This document shows, one piece after another, positions 53,315 to 64,000 of a stretch of DNA of 64,000 nt (position 1 is the stretch's first letter; every line of letters starts with the position of its first letter). Source of the DNA: Rathayibacter sp. VKM Ac-2759 (GTDB lineage: Bacteria > Actinomycetota > Actinomycetes > Actinomycetales > Microbacteriaceae); contig NZ_CP047176.1 in NCBI RefSeq assembly GCF_009834225.1, positions 558,001-622,000 of the forward strand, written 5' to 3'. The notes beneath the pieces were generated by a model. It was not told where the DNA came from. It saw only the letters and a program-made list of their open reading frames with translations, and did not search any database. Position numbers and translations under genes: made by a program.

Positions 53315-55717
53315 ATGCCCACCTCCGCCCTCCGCCGCGCCCTCGGGCGCGTGCAGCCCCGCCTCGTCGTCGTCTTCGCCGCGATCGCCCTCATCCCCCT
53401 GATCTACGCGGGGCTGCTGACCTCGGCGAACCTCGATCCGACGCACACCCTCGACACCGTCCCGGCCGCGATCGTCGACGAGGACACCGGTGCCACCGCC
53501 GCCGACGGCTCGGCGCTCGCCCTGGGCGACTCCGTGACCGACGAGCTGCTGTCGAGCACCTCCTCCTCGAACTTCGCGTGGACCCGGCTCGACGCCGACG
53601 AGGCCGCGAGCGAGCTCGCCTCGGGCGCCGTGTACGCCGTGCTGACGATCCCCGCCGACTTCTCCTCGAACGTGGCGTCCCTCGGCGGCGACGACCCGGC
53701 GGCCGCGAGCGTCGCGAAGCTCTCGATCGAGACCGACGACGGCGCGAACCTCATCGTCGGGAACATCGCCTCGACGATCGGCTCGACCGTCACCGCGACC
53801 GTCGAGCAGGAGGTCGGCGAGAGCTACCTGAAGAACGTCTACCTCGGCTTCACCGACGTCCACGACAGCCTCGAGCAGGCGGCCGACGGAGCATCGCAGC
53901 TGGCGGACGGCTCCGCCCGGGCCGCCGACGGCTCCTCCGAGCTGGTCGTCGGGCTCACCCAGCTGCAGGACGGCACGGCGCAGCTCGCGTCGGGCGCCGG
54001 GACGCTCGCCTCGGGTGCCGGCTCGGCCTCCTCCGGAGCCGCGACCCTCGCCTCCGGGCTGCAGCAGCTCGCCGACAAGACCGCGCAGCTGCCCGCGCAG
54101 GCCGCCGCGCTGAACGACGGAGCGACCTCGGTCGCCGCGGGCGCGCAGACGCTCGACACCGGCGCCGCGGGCCTGGCGACCGGGGCCTCGAGCCTCGCCG
54201 GGTCGACTCCCGCCCTCGCGTCGGGCGCCGCCGATGCGGCGACCGGCGCGCAGGCGCTGCAGACCGGTGCCGCGTCGGTGGCGGACGGGGCGGCGAAGGC
54301 GCTCGCCGGTGCCGGTTCGCTCGCCGACGGAGCGTCGGCGCTCGCCTCGAGCACCCCGACCCTCGCCTCCGGTGCCGCGACCGTCGACACGGGCCTGCAG
54401 TCGCTGATCGCCCGGTACGGCACCCTCACCGACGCCGAGCGCCTCGCACTGCTCACGCAGCTCGAGACCGGCGCGGCGACCGTCTCGACCGGCGCGACCG
54501 GAGTCGATCGGGGCGCGCAGACGCTCTCGACCGGGGCGACCGCCCTCGTCGGCGACTCGGCGTCCGGCCTCACCGCGCTCGACGCGGGCGCCTCCTCCGT
54601 CTCGTCCGGCGCGACCGACCTGGCCTCCGGCACGCAGAAGGTCGCCACCGGAGCCGCCCAGGTCGACTCCGGCGCGCAGTCGCTCTCGAGCGGCGCGCAG
54701 ACCCTCGCGACCGGAGCCGCCTCCCTCGACACCGGCGCCGCGCAGCTCGCGGGCGGTGTGGGCACCCTGGCCGGGAGCGTCGGTCCGCTCACGACGGGCA
54801 TCGCCGACGCCTCGACGGGTGCGAACGCGCTCGCCTCCGGAACCGCCTCGCTCGCGACCGGGGCCGACTCGCTCGCCGACGGAGCCGCCTCCGCCGCCGA
54901 CGGCACGGCGACCGCCACCGCCGGATCCGAGACGCTCGACAGCGGCATCGACTCCCTCGCCGCCGGATCGCAGACCCTCACCGACGAGCTGGCCGACGGC
55001 GCCGACCAGGTGCCGACCTACACCGACAGCCAGGCGGAGTCGCTCAGCACCGTCGCCGCCGCGCCCGTCGCCCTCGACAAGGAGCGGCTGAACGAGGTGC
55101 CGCAGTACGGCTACGGACTCGCGCCGTACTTCCTCTCGCTCGCGCTCTGGGTGGGCGCGCTCGCCTTCTACCTGATGAGCGCTCCGCTCAGCGAGCGGCT
55201 GCTCGCGGCCCGCCGCCCGGCCTGGGTGATCGCTCTGCGGAGCTACCTGCCGGGTGCGCTGATGGCGGTCGCCCAGGGCGTGCTCGCCGCGCTGGTCATC
55301 CGCTTCGGAGTCGGCGTCGAGGCCGCGGACCTGCCCGGCCTGATCGGCATCGCGGTGCTCACGAGCCTGACCTTCGTCGCGATCAACCAGGCGCTCATCT
55401 CGCTCCTGGACGCTCCCGGCCGGTTCGTCGCCCTGCTCCTGATGGTGCTGCAGCTCTCCTCCGCGGGCGGCACGTACCCGATCGAGACCGCGCCCGCCTT
55501 CTTCCAGGCGATCCACGGAGCGCTGCCGCTGACCTACACGGTCGAGGCGTTCCGCTCCCTGATCGCCGGCGGCAGCATCGGAGTCGCGAACGCCGTCCTC
55601 GTCCTCTCGCTCTGGCTCCTCGCCGCCCTCGGCGTCACCGTCCTGGCCGCCGCCCGCCGCCGGCGCGGCCCGACCCCCACCCTCCGCGACCCGGAGCCCC
55701 TCCTCGAGACCGCGTGA
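53315..55717 (+). CDS. YhgE/Pip-family membrane protein
   Basis: This 800-residue protein has an N-terminal membrane helix (about 16-40), a large extracytoplasmic region (about 41-600) filled with repeats of the form GAxxLAxGAxxL that make a long rod, and about five C-terminal helices resembling an ABC-2 permease half. YhgE/Pip family members include the phage infection protein of lactococci and ESX-associated proteins. The biochemical role is not settled. Its regulation by the adjacent TetR is inferred. The ATG follows AGAAGGA. A long inverted repeat follows the stop. Confidence 0.88.
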   Translation: MPTSALRRALGRVQPRLVVVFAAIALIPLIYAGLLTSANLDPTHTLDTVPAAIVDEDTGATAADGSALALGDSVTDELLSSTSSSNFAWTRLDADEAASELASGAVYAVLTIPADFSSNVASLGGDDPAAASVAKLSIETDDGANLIVGNIASTIGSTVTATVEQEVGESYLKNVYLGFTDVHDSLEQAADGASQLADGSARAADGSSELVVGLTQLQDGTAQLASGAGTLASGAGSASSGAATLASGLQQLADKTAQLPAQAAALNDGATSVAAGAQTLDTGAAGLATGASSLAGSTPALASGAADAATGAQALQTGAASVADGAAKALAGAGSLADGASALASSTPTLASGAATVDTGLQSLIARYGTLTDAERLALLTQLETGAATVSTGATGVDRGAQTLSTGATALVGDSASGLTALDAGASSVSSGATDLASGTQKVATGAAQVDSGAQSLSSGAQTLATGAASLDTGAAQLAGGVGTLAGSVGPLTTGIADASTGANALASGTASLATGADSLADGAASAADGTATATAGSETLDSGIDSLAAGSQTLTDELADGADQVPTYTDSQAESLSTVAAAPVALDKERLNEVPQYGYGLAPYFLSLALWVGALAFYLMSAPLSERLLAARRPAWVIALRSYLPGALMAVAQGVLAALVIRFGVGVEAADLPGLIGIAVLTSLTFVAINQALISLLDAPGRFVALLLMVLQLSSAGGTYPIETAPAFFQAIHGALPLTYTVEAFRSLIAGGSIGVANAVLVLSLWLLAALGVTVLAAARRRRGPTPTLRDPEPLLETA

Positions 55718-55726
55718 CCCTCGCTG

Positions 55727-55800
55727 CGTCGAGGGAACCCCGGTTCGTCGAGGCCGCCCCGGCGGGCGGGCTCCCTCGACGGTCCGGGGTTCCCTCGACG
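55727..55800. repeat. Perfect 17-bp inverted repeat after the YhgE/Pip gene
   Basis: Arms at 55727-55743 and 55784-55800 are exact reverse complements (CGTCGAGGGAACCCCGG and its complement) around a 40-nt loop. It is 10 nt after the stop, so it may terminate the TetR-Pip operon, or it may mark a REP-like element. Confidence 0.75.
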
Positions 55801-55832
55801 CCGAGCCCGACGCGCCGCCTCCTGACGCCGAT

Positions 55833-56053
55833 GGGTCTCGATACGCCCCTGCGGGGCTACTCGACCAGCAGGGGCTGCCCCTCCTCGCTGGTCGAGTGGC
55901 CCGCGAGCAGGGGCGCCCCCCCCCCCTTGCTGATCGAGTAGCCGGCGCAGCCGGCGTATCGAGATCCACTCCCGTCAGCAGGCGGGGTGTGCAGTCCCTA
56001 GTCCTGACGCCGGTGGGTCTCGATACGCCCCTACGGGGCTACTCGACCAGCAG
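55833..56053. repeat. Interspersed repeat cluster: two direct copies and one inverted copy
   Basis: Copies at 55833-55871 and 56015-56053 differ at one base over 39 nt (TCTCGATACGCCCC...GGGGCTACTCGACCAGCAG). An inverted relative lies at 55927-55967. The inner stem is CCCC/GGGG in the direct copies and GCCGGC/GCCGGC in the inverted one, so pairing is conserved while the sequence changes. An 11-C homopolymer is at 55916-55926. The gap 55718-56241 contains no gene that I can support. Confidence 0.85.
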
Positions 56054-56202
56054 GCAGGCGACAGCCCGACGCAGGACGCTCTGCGGATCGCGACCATCTC
56101 ACGGAGCCGACCGCGGGTTCCGATGCGGCACAGCCGCATCCGAACCCATGGGCACCTTTCGGCCCACGGCGAACGCGTGGGCGGCGTTCAGAGTGCGGGA
56201 GG

Positions 56203-56208
56203 TAGCCT
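56203..56208 (+). promoter_or_regulatory. -10-like box upstream of the ftsH leader
   Basis: TAGCCT lies about 54 nt before the ftsH ATG. It would give a leader of some 45 nt carrying the short ORF described next. No clear -35 element is visible. Confidence 0.3.
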
Positions 56209-56241
56209 GGCACTCACATTTCCTCGTCAGAAAGGTGCCGG

Positions 56242-56261
56242 GTGTCGCACCCGCAACATTC

Positions 56262-56265
<4 letters not shown>
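56242..56265 (+). CDS. Candidate 7-residue leader peptide coupled to ftsH
   Basis: A GTG 6 nt after AGAAAGG opens GTG-TCG-CAC-CCG-CAA-CAT-TCA-TGA (MSHPQHS), whose stop overlaps the ftsH ATG as ATGA. The main start itself has no ribosome site. This arrangement would make ftsH translation depend on reading the leader. It is a sequence-only suggestion. An in-frame GTG at 56235 could instead extend FtsH by nine residues. Confidence 0.35.
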
Positions 56266-58271
<2,006 letters not shown>

Positions 58272-58276
58272 CTCCG

Positions 58277-58861
58277 GTGCCCGTCGACAAGGCGCGCATC
58301 GAGGCGGCCGTCGTCGAGCTGCTCGCGGCGATCGGGGAGGACCCGGGTCGCGAGGGGCTCGCCTCGACCCCGAAGCGCTTCGCCGAGGCGTACGCCGAGT
58401 TCTTCGGCGAGTTCGAGCTCGACCCCGCCTCGCACCTCGACGAGACCTTCGCGGTCGTCGAGGGCGGGCGGGCCGAGCAGCAGACCGTGATCGTGCGCGA
58501 CCTGTCGTTCCGCTCGGTCTGCGAGCACCACCTCCTGCCGTTCGTCGGCGTCGCCCACATCGCCTACCGGGCTGGCGACCGCGTGATCGGCCTGGGCAAG
58601 CTGCCGCGGATCGTCGAGACGATCGCCTCGCGCCCGCAGCTGCAGGAGCGGCTGACGGAGCAGGTCGCCGACGTCATCGACTCCGGGCTCTCCCCGGAGG
58701 GCGTGCTCGTGGTCGTCGACGCCGAGCACGGCTGCGTCCGGATGCGCGGCGCGCGCCAGACGTCGAGCTCGACCGTCACCGTCGCCGCCCGCGGCACCCT
58801 CGCCGAACCCGCCGCCCGCGCCGAGATCATCGCGCTGATCGGCGCCGCTCGGGGGGAGTGA
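58277..58861 (+). CDS. folE: GTP cyclohydrolase I
   Basis: This 194-residue enzyme opens folate synthesis by converting GTP to dihydroneopterin triphosphate. Zinc and active-site motifs are SVCEHHLLPFVGVAHIAY and EHGCVRMRGARQTSS. It lies 6 nt after ftsH, so translational coupling is likely, and it is 2 nt before folP. The GTG start gives the expected length. Confidence 0.96.
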   Translation: MPVDKARIEAAVVELLAAIGEDPGREGLASTPKRFAEAYAEFFGEFELDPASHLDETFAVVEGGRAEQQTVIVRDLSFRSVCEHHLLPFVGVAHIAYRAGDRVIGLGKLPRIVETIASRPQLQERLTEQVADVIDSGLSPEGVLVVVDAEHGCVRMRGARQTSSSTVTVAARGTLAEPAARAEIIALIGAARGE

Positions 58862-58862
58862 C

Positions 58863-59726
58863 GTGCTCCCCTCCGCGACGGATCTCGCTCCCGTCGGCCG
58901 CGCCGCGCTCCTCGGGATCCTCAACGTCACTCCCGACTCCTTCAGCGACGGCGGGCGCTGGCTCTCCGTCGACGACGCCGTGCGGCACGGCCTGGCGATG
59001 ACCGCCTCCGACGGCTCCGGGCCCGGCTCGTTCGGCGCCGACCTCGTCGACGTCGGCGGCGAGTCCACCCGCCCCGGTGCTCCCCGCGTCGACGCCCGTG
59101 CCGAGCAGACCCGCGTCCTGCCGGTGATCCGCGCCCTCGCGGCCGAGGGGGTGCGCGTCAGCATCGACACGATGAGCGCGGCGACGGCCGAGGCGGCGCT
59201 CGACGCGGGCGCCGTGGTCGTCAACGACGTCTCGGGCGGGCTCGCCGACCCGGCGATGCTGCCCCTGGTCGCCGAGCGCGGCGCGGTCTACATCGCGATG
59301 CACTGGCGCGGCCACAGCGCCGGCATGACGTCGCTCGCGACCTACGGCGATGTCGTCGCGGAGGTGCGCGGCGAGCTGGAGCGCCGCGTCGACGCGGTCC
59401 GCGCGGCCGGGATCGGCGACGACCGCCTCATCCTCGACCCGGGTCTGGGCTTCGCCAAGAACGCCGAGCACGACTGGGCCCTGCTGGCGCACCTCGACGC
59501 GATCACGGCGCTCGGCCATCCCGTGCTCGTCGGCCACTCGCGCAAGCGCTTCCTCGCGCCCTTCGCCGCTCCCGGAGCGCCGGCGGCCGAGCGGGACGAG
59601 GTGACGGCGATGCTCAGCCTCGTCGCGGCCGACCGCGGCGCGTGGGGAGTCCGCGTGCACGACGTCCGCTCGAGCGCGCACGCCCTCGCCCTCGCCTCAC
59701 GACTCGGACAGGAGCGACGCCGATGA
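58863..59726 (+). CDS. folP: Dihydropteroate synthase
   Basis: The 287-residue TIM-barrel enzyme has ILNVTPDSFSDGG, VDVGGESTRPGA, SIDTMSAATAEAALDAGAVVVNDVSGG, LDPGLGFAKNAEHDWALL and VGHSRKRFL. It joins dihydropterin pyrophosphate and p-aminobenzoate and is the target of sulfonamides. No resistance-type insertion is seen near the phosphate loop. GTG start. The stop overlaps folB (ATGA). Confidence 0.96.
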   Translation: MLPSATDLAPVGRAALLGILNVTPDSFSDGGRWLSVDDAVRHGLAMTASDGSGPGSFGADLVDVGGESTRPGAPRVDARAEQTRVLPVIRALAAEGVRVSIDTMSAATAEAALDAGAVVVNDVSGGLADPAMLPLVAERGAVYIAMHWRGHSAGMTSLATYGDVVAEVRGELERRVDAVRAAGIGDDRLILDPGLGFAKNAEHDWALLAHLDAITALGHPVLVGHSRKRFLAPFAAPGAPAAERDEVTAMLSLVAADRGAWGVRVHDVRSSAHALALASRLGQERRR

Positions 59727-60109
59727 TCGACCCCGCCTCCCTCGCCGTCCGCGACTCGATCACGCTGACGGGGCTGCGCGTGCGCGCGCACCACGGTGTC
59801 TTCGACTTCGAGCGCGAGAACGGCCAGGACTTCGTCATCGACGCGACCGTCTGGCTCGACACCGTCCCGGCGGCCGACGGCGACGCGCTCGCCGAGACGG
59901 TGCACTACGGCGAGCTCGCGATCGCGCTCGCCGACGCCGTGACACGCGATCCGGTGGACCTGATCGAGACGGTCGCCGAGCGGCTCGCGCAGGTGGCGCT
60001 CGGCTTCGCCGCGGCCGAGGTCGTGCGGATCACGGTGCACAAGCCGGACGCGCCCATCCCGCTGCCCTTCGGCGACGTCGCCGTGCAGATCACGAGGAGC
60101 CGCCCGTGA
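59723..60109 (+). CDS. folB: Dihydroneopterin aldolase
   Basis: The 128-residue folate enzyme has the motifs LTGLRVRAHHGVFDFERENGQ, HYGELA and LIETVAERLA, typical of FolB. It cleaves dihydroneopterin to hydroxymethyldihydropterin. ATGA overlap with folP and GTGA overlap with folK show a tight operon. Confidence 0.95.
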   Translation: MIDPASLAVRDSITLTGLRVRAHHGVFDFERENGQDFVIDATVWLDTVPAADGDALAETVHYGELAIALADAVTRDPVDLIETVAERLAQVALGFAAAEVVRITVHKPDAPIPLPFGDVAVQITRSRP

Positions 60110-60723
60110 GACCGCGACCCGAGCGGATCCGCCCGGAGCGCCACGTCGTCCTCGCGCTCGGCAGCAACCTCGGCGACCGGCTCGCCCACCTCTCCGAGGC
60201 CGTCCGCGCGCTCGCGACGACTCCCGGGCTGCGCGTGCGGGCCGTCTCGAAGGTCGTCGAGTCGCCGGCCTGGAAGCTCGACGGCGTCGACCTCGACGCG
60301 CCCGCCTACTTCAACGCGGTCGTCACCGCCTCGACGACCCTCGAGCCCGACGACCTGCTCGCGGCGACCTCCGCGATCGAGCTCTCGGGCGGACGCCTCC
60401 GCGGCGCCGACGAGCAGCGCTGGGGCGACCGCACCCTCGACATCGACATCATCGCGATGGGAGGCGTCGTCCGCGACGACCCGCACCTCACGCTGCCCCA
60501 CCCGCGCGCCGGCGAGCGCGCCTTCGTGCTCGAACCGTGGCTCGACGTGGAGCCGTCGGCCGTGCTGCCCGGCGCCGGCCCGATCTCGGGCCTCCGGGCC
60601 CTGGCGACCGACCGCGTCGTCGACCGGCCCGAGACGATAGCTTGGCCCCGCGGCGCCTCCCCTCGGAGCGCCCCGACGAGCACCGCCCCCGGAAGCCCCG
60701 ATCCCGAGAGCAGCACTCCGTGA
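60106..60723 (+). CDS. folK: HPPK, 2-amino-4-hydroxy-6-hydroxymethyldihydropteridine diphosphokinase
   Basis: The 205-residue pyrophosphokinase has LALGSNLGDRLAHL and the catalytic signature WGDRTLDIDIIAMG followed by LPHPRAGERAFVLEPWLDV. It activates hydroxymethyldihydropterin for FolP. The C-terminal Ser/Pro-rich tail (about 175-205) is not part of the fold. Its GTG overlaps folB, and its stop overlaps the DUF3180 gene. Confidence 0.95.
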   Translation: MRPRPERIRPERHVVLALGSNLGDRLAHLSEAVRALATTPGLRVRAVSKVVESPAWKLDGVDLDAPAYFNAVVTASTTLEPDDLLAATSAIELSGGRLRGADEQRWGDRTLDIDIIAMGGVVRDDPHLTLPHPRAGERAFVLEPWLDVEPSAVLPGAGPISGLRALATDRVVDRPETIAWPRGASPRSAPTSTAPGSPDPESSTP

Positions 60724-61196
60724 CCCGCACCCGCATCAGCACCCTCCTCGGCCTCGGCCTGGCCGGCGCCGTGGCCGGCTTCCTCCTCGATCTGGCGATC
60801 GCCTCCGCGGGGCGGCCCGTCCTGATCCCGCCGCTGACGGTGCCGCTCACCCTCGTGGCCGTCGCCGCCCTCGTGCTGGGCTTCGCCATCCCGATCCACC
60901 GGGCGACGAAGGGGACGCTCCGCCGCCGGATCGACCCGTTCCGCGCGATGAGGGTCGTCGTGCTCGCCAAGGCCTCGAGCCACGTCGGCGCGCTCCTGCT
61001 CGGAGCCTCCGGCGGCATCCTCGTCTACCTGCTGAGCCGGGCGGTCGTCCCTTCGCTAGGCTCCGTGTGGCAGGACGTCGCCACCATCGTGGGCTCCGTC
61101 GTCCTGCTGGTGGCCGGCCTGGTCGCCGAGCACCTGTGCACCATTCCGCCGAGTGACGACGACGATCCCGCCGTCGGCGAGGTGAACCACGCCTGA
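60720..61196 (+). CDS. DUF3180-family membrane protein
   Basis: The 158-residue protein has about four membrane helices, with a central loop HRATKGTLRRRIDPFRAMRVVVLAKASSHVGALLLGASGG that is the hallmark of DUF3180. It follows folK in many actinobacteria and overlaps it here (GTGA). No function is established that I know of. A folate link is only by position. Confidence 0.85.
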   Translation: MTRTRISTLLGLGLAGAVAGFLLDLAIASAGRPVLIPPLTVPLTLVAVAALVLGFAIPIHRATKGTLRRRIDPFRAMRVVVLAKASSHVGALLLGASGGILVYLLSRAVVPSLGSVWQDVATIVGSVVLLVAGLVAEHLCTIPPSDDDDPAVGEVNHA

Positions 61197-61235
61197 CGCC
61201 GACTCCGCTCGCGCGCGGGCAGGGAGGACGTCTCT

Positions 61236-61784
61236 GTGACCGGAGAATCGGAGCCGCGAGCCGCTTCCGGAGAGCGCCGCAGCCGTCGCGAGGCGGTCGC
61301 GGACGGGAGCCGGCGGCTCGACGTGCAGGGCCCGTGGCGTCGGGTGTCGCCGAAGTACGTGGCCGTCGAGATCGTCTCGGCCGTGATCTCGAGCGTCGTC
61401 CTGCTCGCGGTGCCGGCGGTGCTCTGGCTGGTCGGCGTCGAGTGGGCCTGGATCCTCCTGGTCGCCGCCGCCACGCTCGCGGTGACCCTCCTGATCGTCG
61501 CGCCCCGTCGCGCCCGCGCCTACGGCTACCTCCTCCGCGACGACGACCTGCTGTTCCGCCGCGGCATCATGTTCCAGCGCTTCGTCTCGGTGCCCTACGG
61601 CCGGATGCAGCTCATCGACGTCAACCGCGGGCCGCTCGCCCGCGCGCTCGGCCTCGCCGATCTGCGCTTCGTCACGGCAGCCGCCGCCACGGGCGTCAGC
61701 ATCCCGGGTCTCGTCGCCGGCGAGGCGGAGGAGCTGCGCGACCGGCTCGTCGCGCTCGCCGAGTCGCGCCGGGCCGGCCTGTGA
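61236..61784 (+). CDS. Bacterial PH-domain (YdbS-like) membrane protein
   Basis: This 182-residue protein has a basic N-terminus, two membrane helices (about 45-88) and a bPH2-like domain (GYLLRDDDLLFRRGIMFQRFVSVPYGRMQLIDVNRGPLARALGLADLRFVTAAAATG). It pairs with the longer bPH2 protein downstream (GTGA overlap), as YdbS and YdbT do. Both may act in the envelope, but the role is unknown. Confidence 0.88.
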   Translation: MTGESEPRAASGERRSRREAVADGSRRLDVQGPWRRVSPKYVAVEIVSAVISSVVLLAVPAVLWLVGVEWAWILLVAAATLAVTLLIVAPRRARAYGYLLRDDDLLFRRGIMFQRFVSVPYGRMQLIDVNRGPLARALGLADLRFVTAAAATGVSIPGLVAGEAEELRDRLVALAESRRAGL

Positions 61785-63403
61785 GCGACGCCTCCGCAGC
61801 CCCCGTCCGCGGCATCGAGACCGACCTCGCCGACGGGGAGTGGCACCGCCTGCACCCGGCGACGCCCGTGCTCAAGGGCGGGATCGGCCTCCTGGTCGTC
61901 ATCGGCATCGTCGTCACCAACCTCCGCGAGCGACTCGTGGAGCTCTTCCTCCCGGGCCCTGGCGGGTACGCGAGCGGCGACCCCGTCGACGAGCTGCTTC
62001 GCCGCGGACTCGTGGGCTGGGCGCTGCTCGCCGTCGCCGTCGGGCTCGCCGTGGCCGTCTTCGCGTTCTGGCTCTCGTGGCGGATGCACACCTTCCGCAT
62101 CACGGACGAGGTCGTCGAGGTGCGCTCGGGCGTGCTCTTCCGCACCAACCGCCGGGCGCGGCTCGACCGCATCCAGGGCATCGCCGTGCAGCGCCCCCTC
62201 TTCGCCCGGCTCTTCGGAGCGGCCAAGCTCGAGGTGAGCGTGGCCGGCCAGGACGCCAACGTGCAGCTCTCGTACCTCGGCTCGCGCCTGGTCGACGCGC
62301 TCCGCCGCGACATCCTCCGCCTCGCCTCCGGGGTGCGCGAGCGCGAGGCCGTGGCGGCCGGCGACGCTCCGGCCGGCGGCTTCCTCTCGCGGCGGATCGA
62401 GGAGTTCGCCGACCTCGAGGACGACGGGACGCCCCCGGAGTCGGTCGTCTCGATCCCGCCCGGGCGCCTGCTGGGCTCGCTGGTGTTCAGCGGCTTCACC
62501 GTGTTCCTGGCCGTGTCGGTGGTCGCCGTCGTCCTCGTCTCCGTCTACGGGTCGCCGTACGTCCTCTTCGCGATCCTGCCGGGCCTGATCGGCTCGGGCA
62601 GCTACTACGTCCGCCAGTTCGTGCGGTCGCTGCGCTACTCGATCGCGGGCACCCCCGACGGCGTCCGCGTCGGCTACGGCGTGCTCTCGACCAGCAGCGA
62701 CACCCTGCCTCCGGGGCGCATCCACGCCGTCGAGATCACGCAGCCCCTGCTCTGGCGGCCGTTCGGCTGGTGGCAGGTCAAGATCGACCGGGCCGGGCAC
62801 GGAGCCTCCCGGGGCGCCAACGGCGAGCCGAACACGACGATCCTGCCCGTCGGCGATCTCGTCGCCGTCGAGCGGGTGCTCGCGCTGCTGCTCCCCGGCT
62901 CGTCCGAGGGGGCGGAGGCGACCCCGGTCGGCGACGCGCTGCGCCTGCGCGACGCCCCCGGCTTCACCCGGGCGCCGCTCGCCGCCGCCTGGCTGCGGCC
63001 GCTCTCGTGGCGGCGGACCGGCTACCGGCTCGCCGCCGACGTCGTGGTCATCCGCAGTGGAGCGGTCTGGCGGAGGGTCGCCGTGGTCCCGCTCGCGCGG
63101 ATGCAGAGCGTCGGCGTGCAGCAGGGTCCGCTCCAGCGGATGCTCGGTGTCGCGTCGGCGCGGGTGCACACGGTCGCCGGGCCGGTGACGCCGATGGTCC
63201 CGGTGATGAGCGTCGCCGACGGCCGCGTGTTCTTCGACGAGCTCGCGCGCGCGGGTGTCGACGCGGCGGGGCGCGACGAGAGCCACCTGTGGGGGCGGCG
63301 CGCCGCCTCCGCTCGCGCCGACGAGTGGCCCGCTCCGCTGGATCGCACCGCCTGGCCCGCGCCCACCGGCGCACCCGAACCGGAGGGACCTCCGCATGCC
63401 TGA
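61781..63403 (+). CDS. Bacterial PH-domain (YdbT-like) membrane protein
   Basis: The 540-residue protein has about four helices in two pairs (about 28-100 and 230-275) and repeated bPH2 domains: FRITDEVVEVRSGVLFRTNRRARLDRIQGIAVQRP, GVRVGYGVLSTSSDTLPPGRIHAVEITQP, and VVIRSGAVWRRVAVVPLARMQSVGVQQGP. It is the large partner of the preceding YdbS-like protein. It overlaps the next gene by 8 nt. Confidence 0.88.
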   Translation: MSDASAAPVRGIETDLADGEWHRLHPATPVLKGGIGLLVVIGIVVTNLRERLVELFLPGPGGYASGDPVDELLRRGLVGWALLAVAVGLAVAVFAFWLSWRMHTFRITDEVVEVRSGVLFRTNRRARLDRIQGIAVQRPLFARLFGAAKLEVSVAGQDANVQLSYLGSRLVDALRRDILRLASGVREREAVAAGDAPAGGFLSRRIEEFADLEDDGTPPESVVSIPPGRLLGSLVFSGFTVFLAVSVVAVVLVSVYGSPYVLFAILPGLIGSGSYYVRQFVRSLRYSIAGTPDGVRVGYGVLSTSSDTLPPGRIHAVEITQPLLWRPFGWWQVKIDRAGHGASRGANGEPNTTILPVGDLVAVERVLALLLPGSSEGAEATPVGDALRLRDAPGFTRAPLAAAWLRPLSWRRTGYRLAADVVVIRSGAVWRRVAVVPLARMQSVGVQQGPLQRMLGVASARVHTVAGPVTPMVPVMSVADGRVFFDELARAGVDAAGRDESHLWGRRAASARADEWPAPLDRTAWPAPTGAPEPEGPPHA

Positions 63404-64000
63404 CACCCGACGAGACGGACGCCTCGGAGTCGGCGTCATCGGAGCGGGCCCCGTCGGCCCCGTGCTCGGTGCCGCCCTCGCGGGCGCCGGCCACGCCGTG
63501 ATCGGCGTCGCGACCACCAGCGAGAGCGGCCGCGAGCGGGCCGACGCGCTGCTGCCGGGCGTGCCCGTGCTCGCCGTGCCCGACCTGGTCGAGCGGAGCG
63601 AGCTGGTCGTCATCGCGGTTCCCGGAGGCGAGATCGGTGCTCTCGTCGCGGGCCTCGCCGCGATCGGCGCCTGGCAGGCCGGCCAGCTCGTCCTGCACAC
63701 CGCGCCCGAGCACGGGTACGGCGTGCTGGCCCCGGCACTCTCCTCCGGAGCCATCCCGCTCGCGGTGCACCCGGCGATGGCCTTCAGCGGCACGAGCCTC
63801 GACCTCGCCCGCCTCTCCGAGACGTACTTCGCCGTGACGGCGCCCGGCCCGGTGCTCCCCATCGCGCAGGCGCTGGTCGTCGAGATGGGCGGCGAGCCGG
63901 TGACGGTGGCGGAGTCGGACCGCGCGGCCTACGCGGAGGCCGTCTCCACCGCCACCACCTTCTCGACCGCGATCGTCGAGCAGGCCGCGGGCCTGCTCGC
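63396..64000 (+). CDS. Rossmann/DUF2520 domain protein (partial, runs off the window)
   Basis: This open frame continues past the right edge. The visible 201 residues begin with a Rossmann fold (GVGVIGAGPVGPVLGAALAGAGHAVIGVA), then VVIAVPGGEIGALVAGL and the HPAMAFSG motif of DUF2520 proteins. It resembles an NADP-dependent ketopantoate-reductase-like or F420-type oxidoreductase. Genes of this type often lie before panC in actinobacteria, which would be just outside the window. The function is uncertain. Confidence 0.8.
   Translation, partial: MPDTRRDGRLGVGVIGAGPVGPVLGAALAGAGHAVIGVATTSESGRERADALLPGVPVLAVPDLVERSELVVIAVPGGEIGALVAGLAAIGAWQAGQLVLHTAPEHGYGVLAPALSSGAIPLAVHPAMAFSGTSLDLARLSETYFAVTAPGPVLPIAQALVVEMGGEPVTVAESDRAAYAEAVSTATTFSTAIVEQAAGLL

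Noticed and set aside
55718..56241. Coding frames through the repeat region before ftsH
   Set aside because: They are interrupted by palindromic repeats and a poly-C run and have no ribosome site or domain.

Overview
The window is about 64 kb of very GC-rich actinobacterial chromosome. It is densely coding, with many GTG starts and 4-nt ATGA/GTGA gene overlaps. A mycothiol-dependent formaldehyde dehydrogenase, an LAxTG-type sortase substrate, the tilS-hpt-ftsH-folE-folP-folB-folK-DUF3180 order and an interspersed repeat that I recall from Microbacteriaceae together suggest Microbacteriaceae (Rathayibacter/Clavibacter-like). The genus is inference. I see no prophage, CRISPR array or insertion sequence.

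Layout. 0-9.2 kb: ABC permease, 2H phosphoesterase, RecQ, small membrane protein, acyl-CoA oxidase, malate dehydrogenase and a LacI-type protein with no DNA-binding domain. 9.2-15.7 kb: a secreted arabinoxylan-degradation operon (small exported protein plus two multidomain GH43 enzymes) behind a promoter overlapped by a palindromic operator. 15.8-19 kb: a wall-anchored glycine-rich/Ig-like surface protein. 19-21.6 kb: MscR-MBL formaldehyde detoxification and a VIT-family transporter. 21.6-26.5 kb: a two-component system followed by a flavin redox module (ferric-reductase-like oxidoreductase, exported FMN-binding protein, ApbE).

26.5-35.5 kb is the most unusual part. A GH26-like lipoprotein is followed by a tightly overlapping series: GAF-SpoIIE phosphatase, a GH26-OpgC acyltransferase fusion, a cellulose-synthase-like GT2 with a large insertion in its catalytic domain and no visible PilZ domain, a STAS protein, an RsbW-type kinase and a membrane SpoIIE phosphatase. 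This looks like an exopolysaccharide synthase with its own partner-switching control and no sigma factor.

35.6-44.8 kb holds housekeeping and accessory genes (prolyl aminopeptidase, MarR, YpfJ-like protease, NTF2-like, MFS, GNAT, membrane HExxH protein, small alarmone synthetase, CPBP protease), with a 103-bp tandem-repeat array near 40.2-40.6 kb. 44.9-45.3 kb has tRNA-Phe, tRNA-Asp and tRNA-Glu. 45.5-48.3 kb has two paralogous coiled-coil peptidoglycan hydrolases. From 48.4 kb come ppa, tilS and hpt, then an apparent insertion (GH76-like protein, lipid kinase, TetR, YhgE/Pip protein, palindromic repeats) before ftsH and the folate operon. The window ends with two bacterial-PH-domain membrane proteins and a truncated Rossmann/DUF2520 gene.
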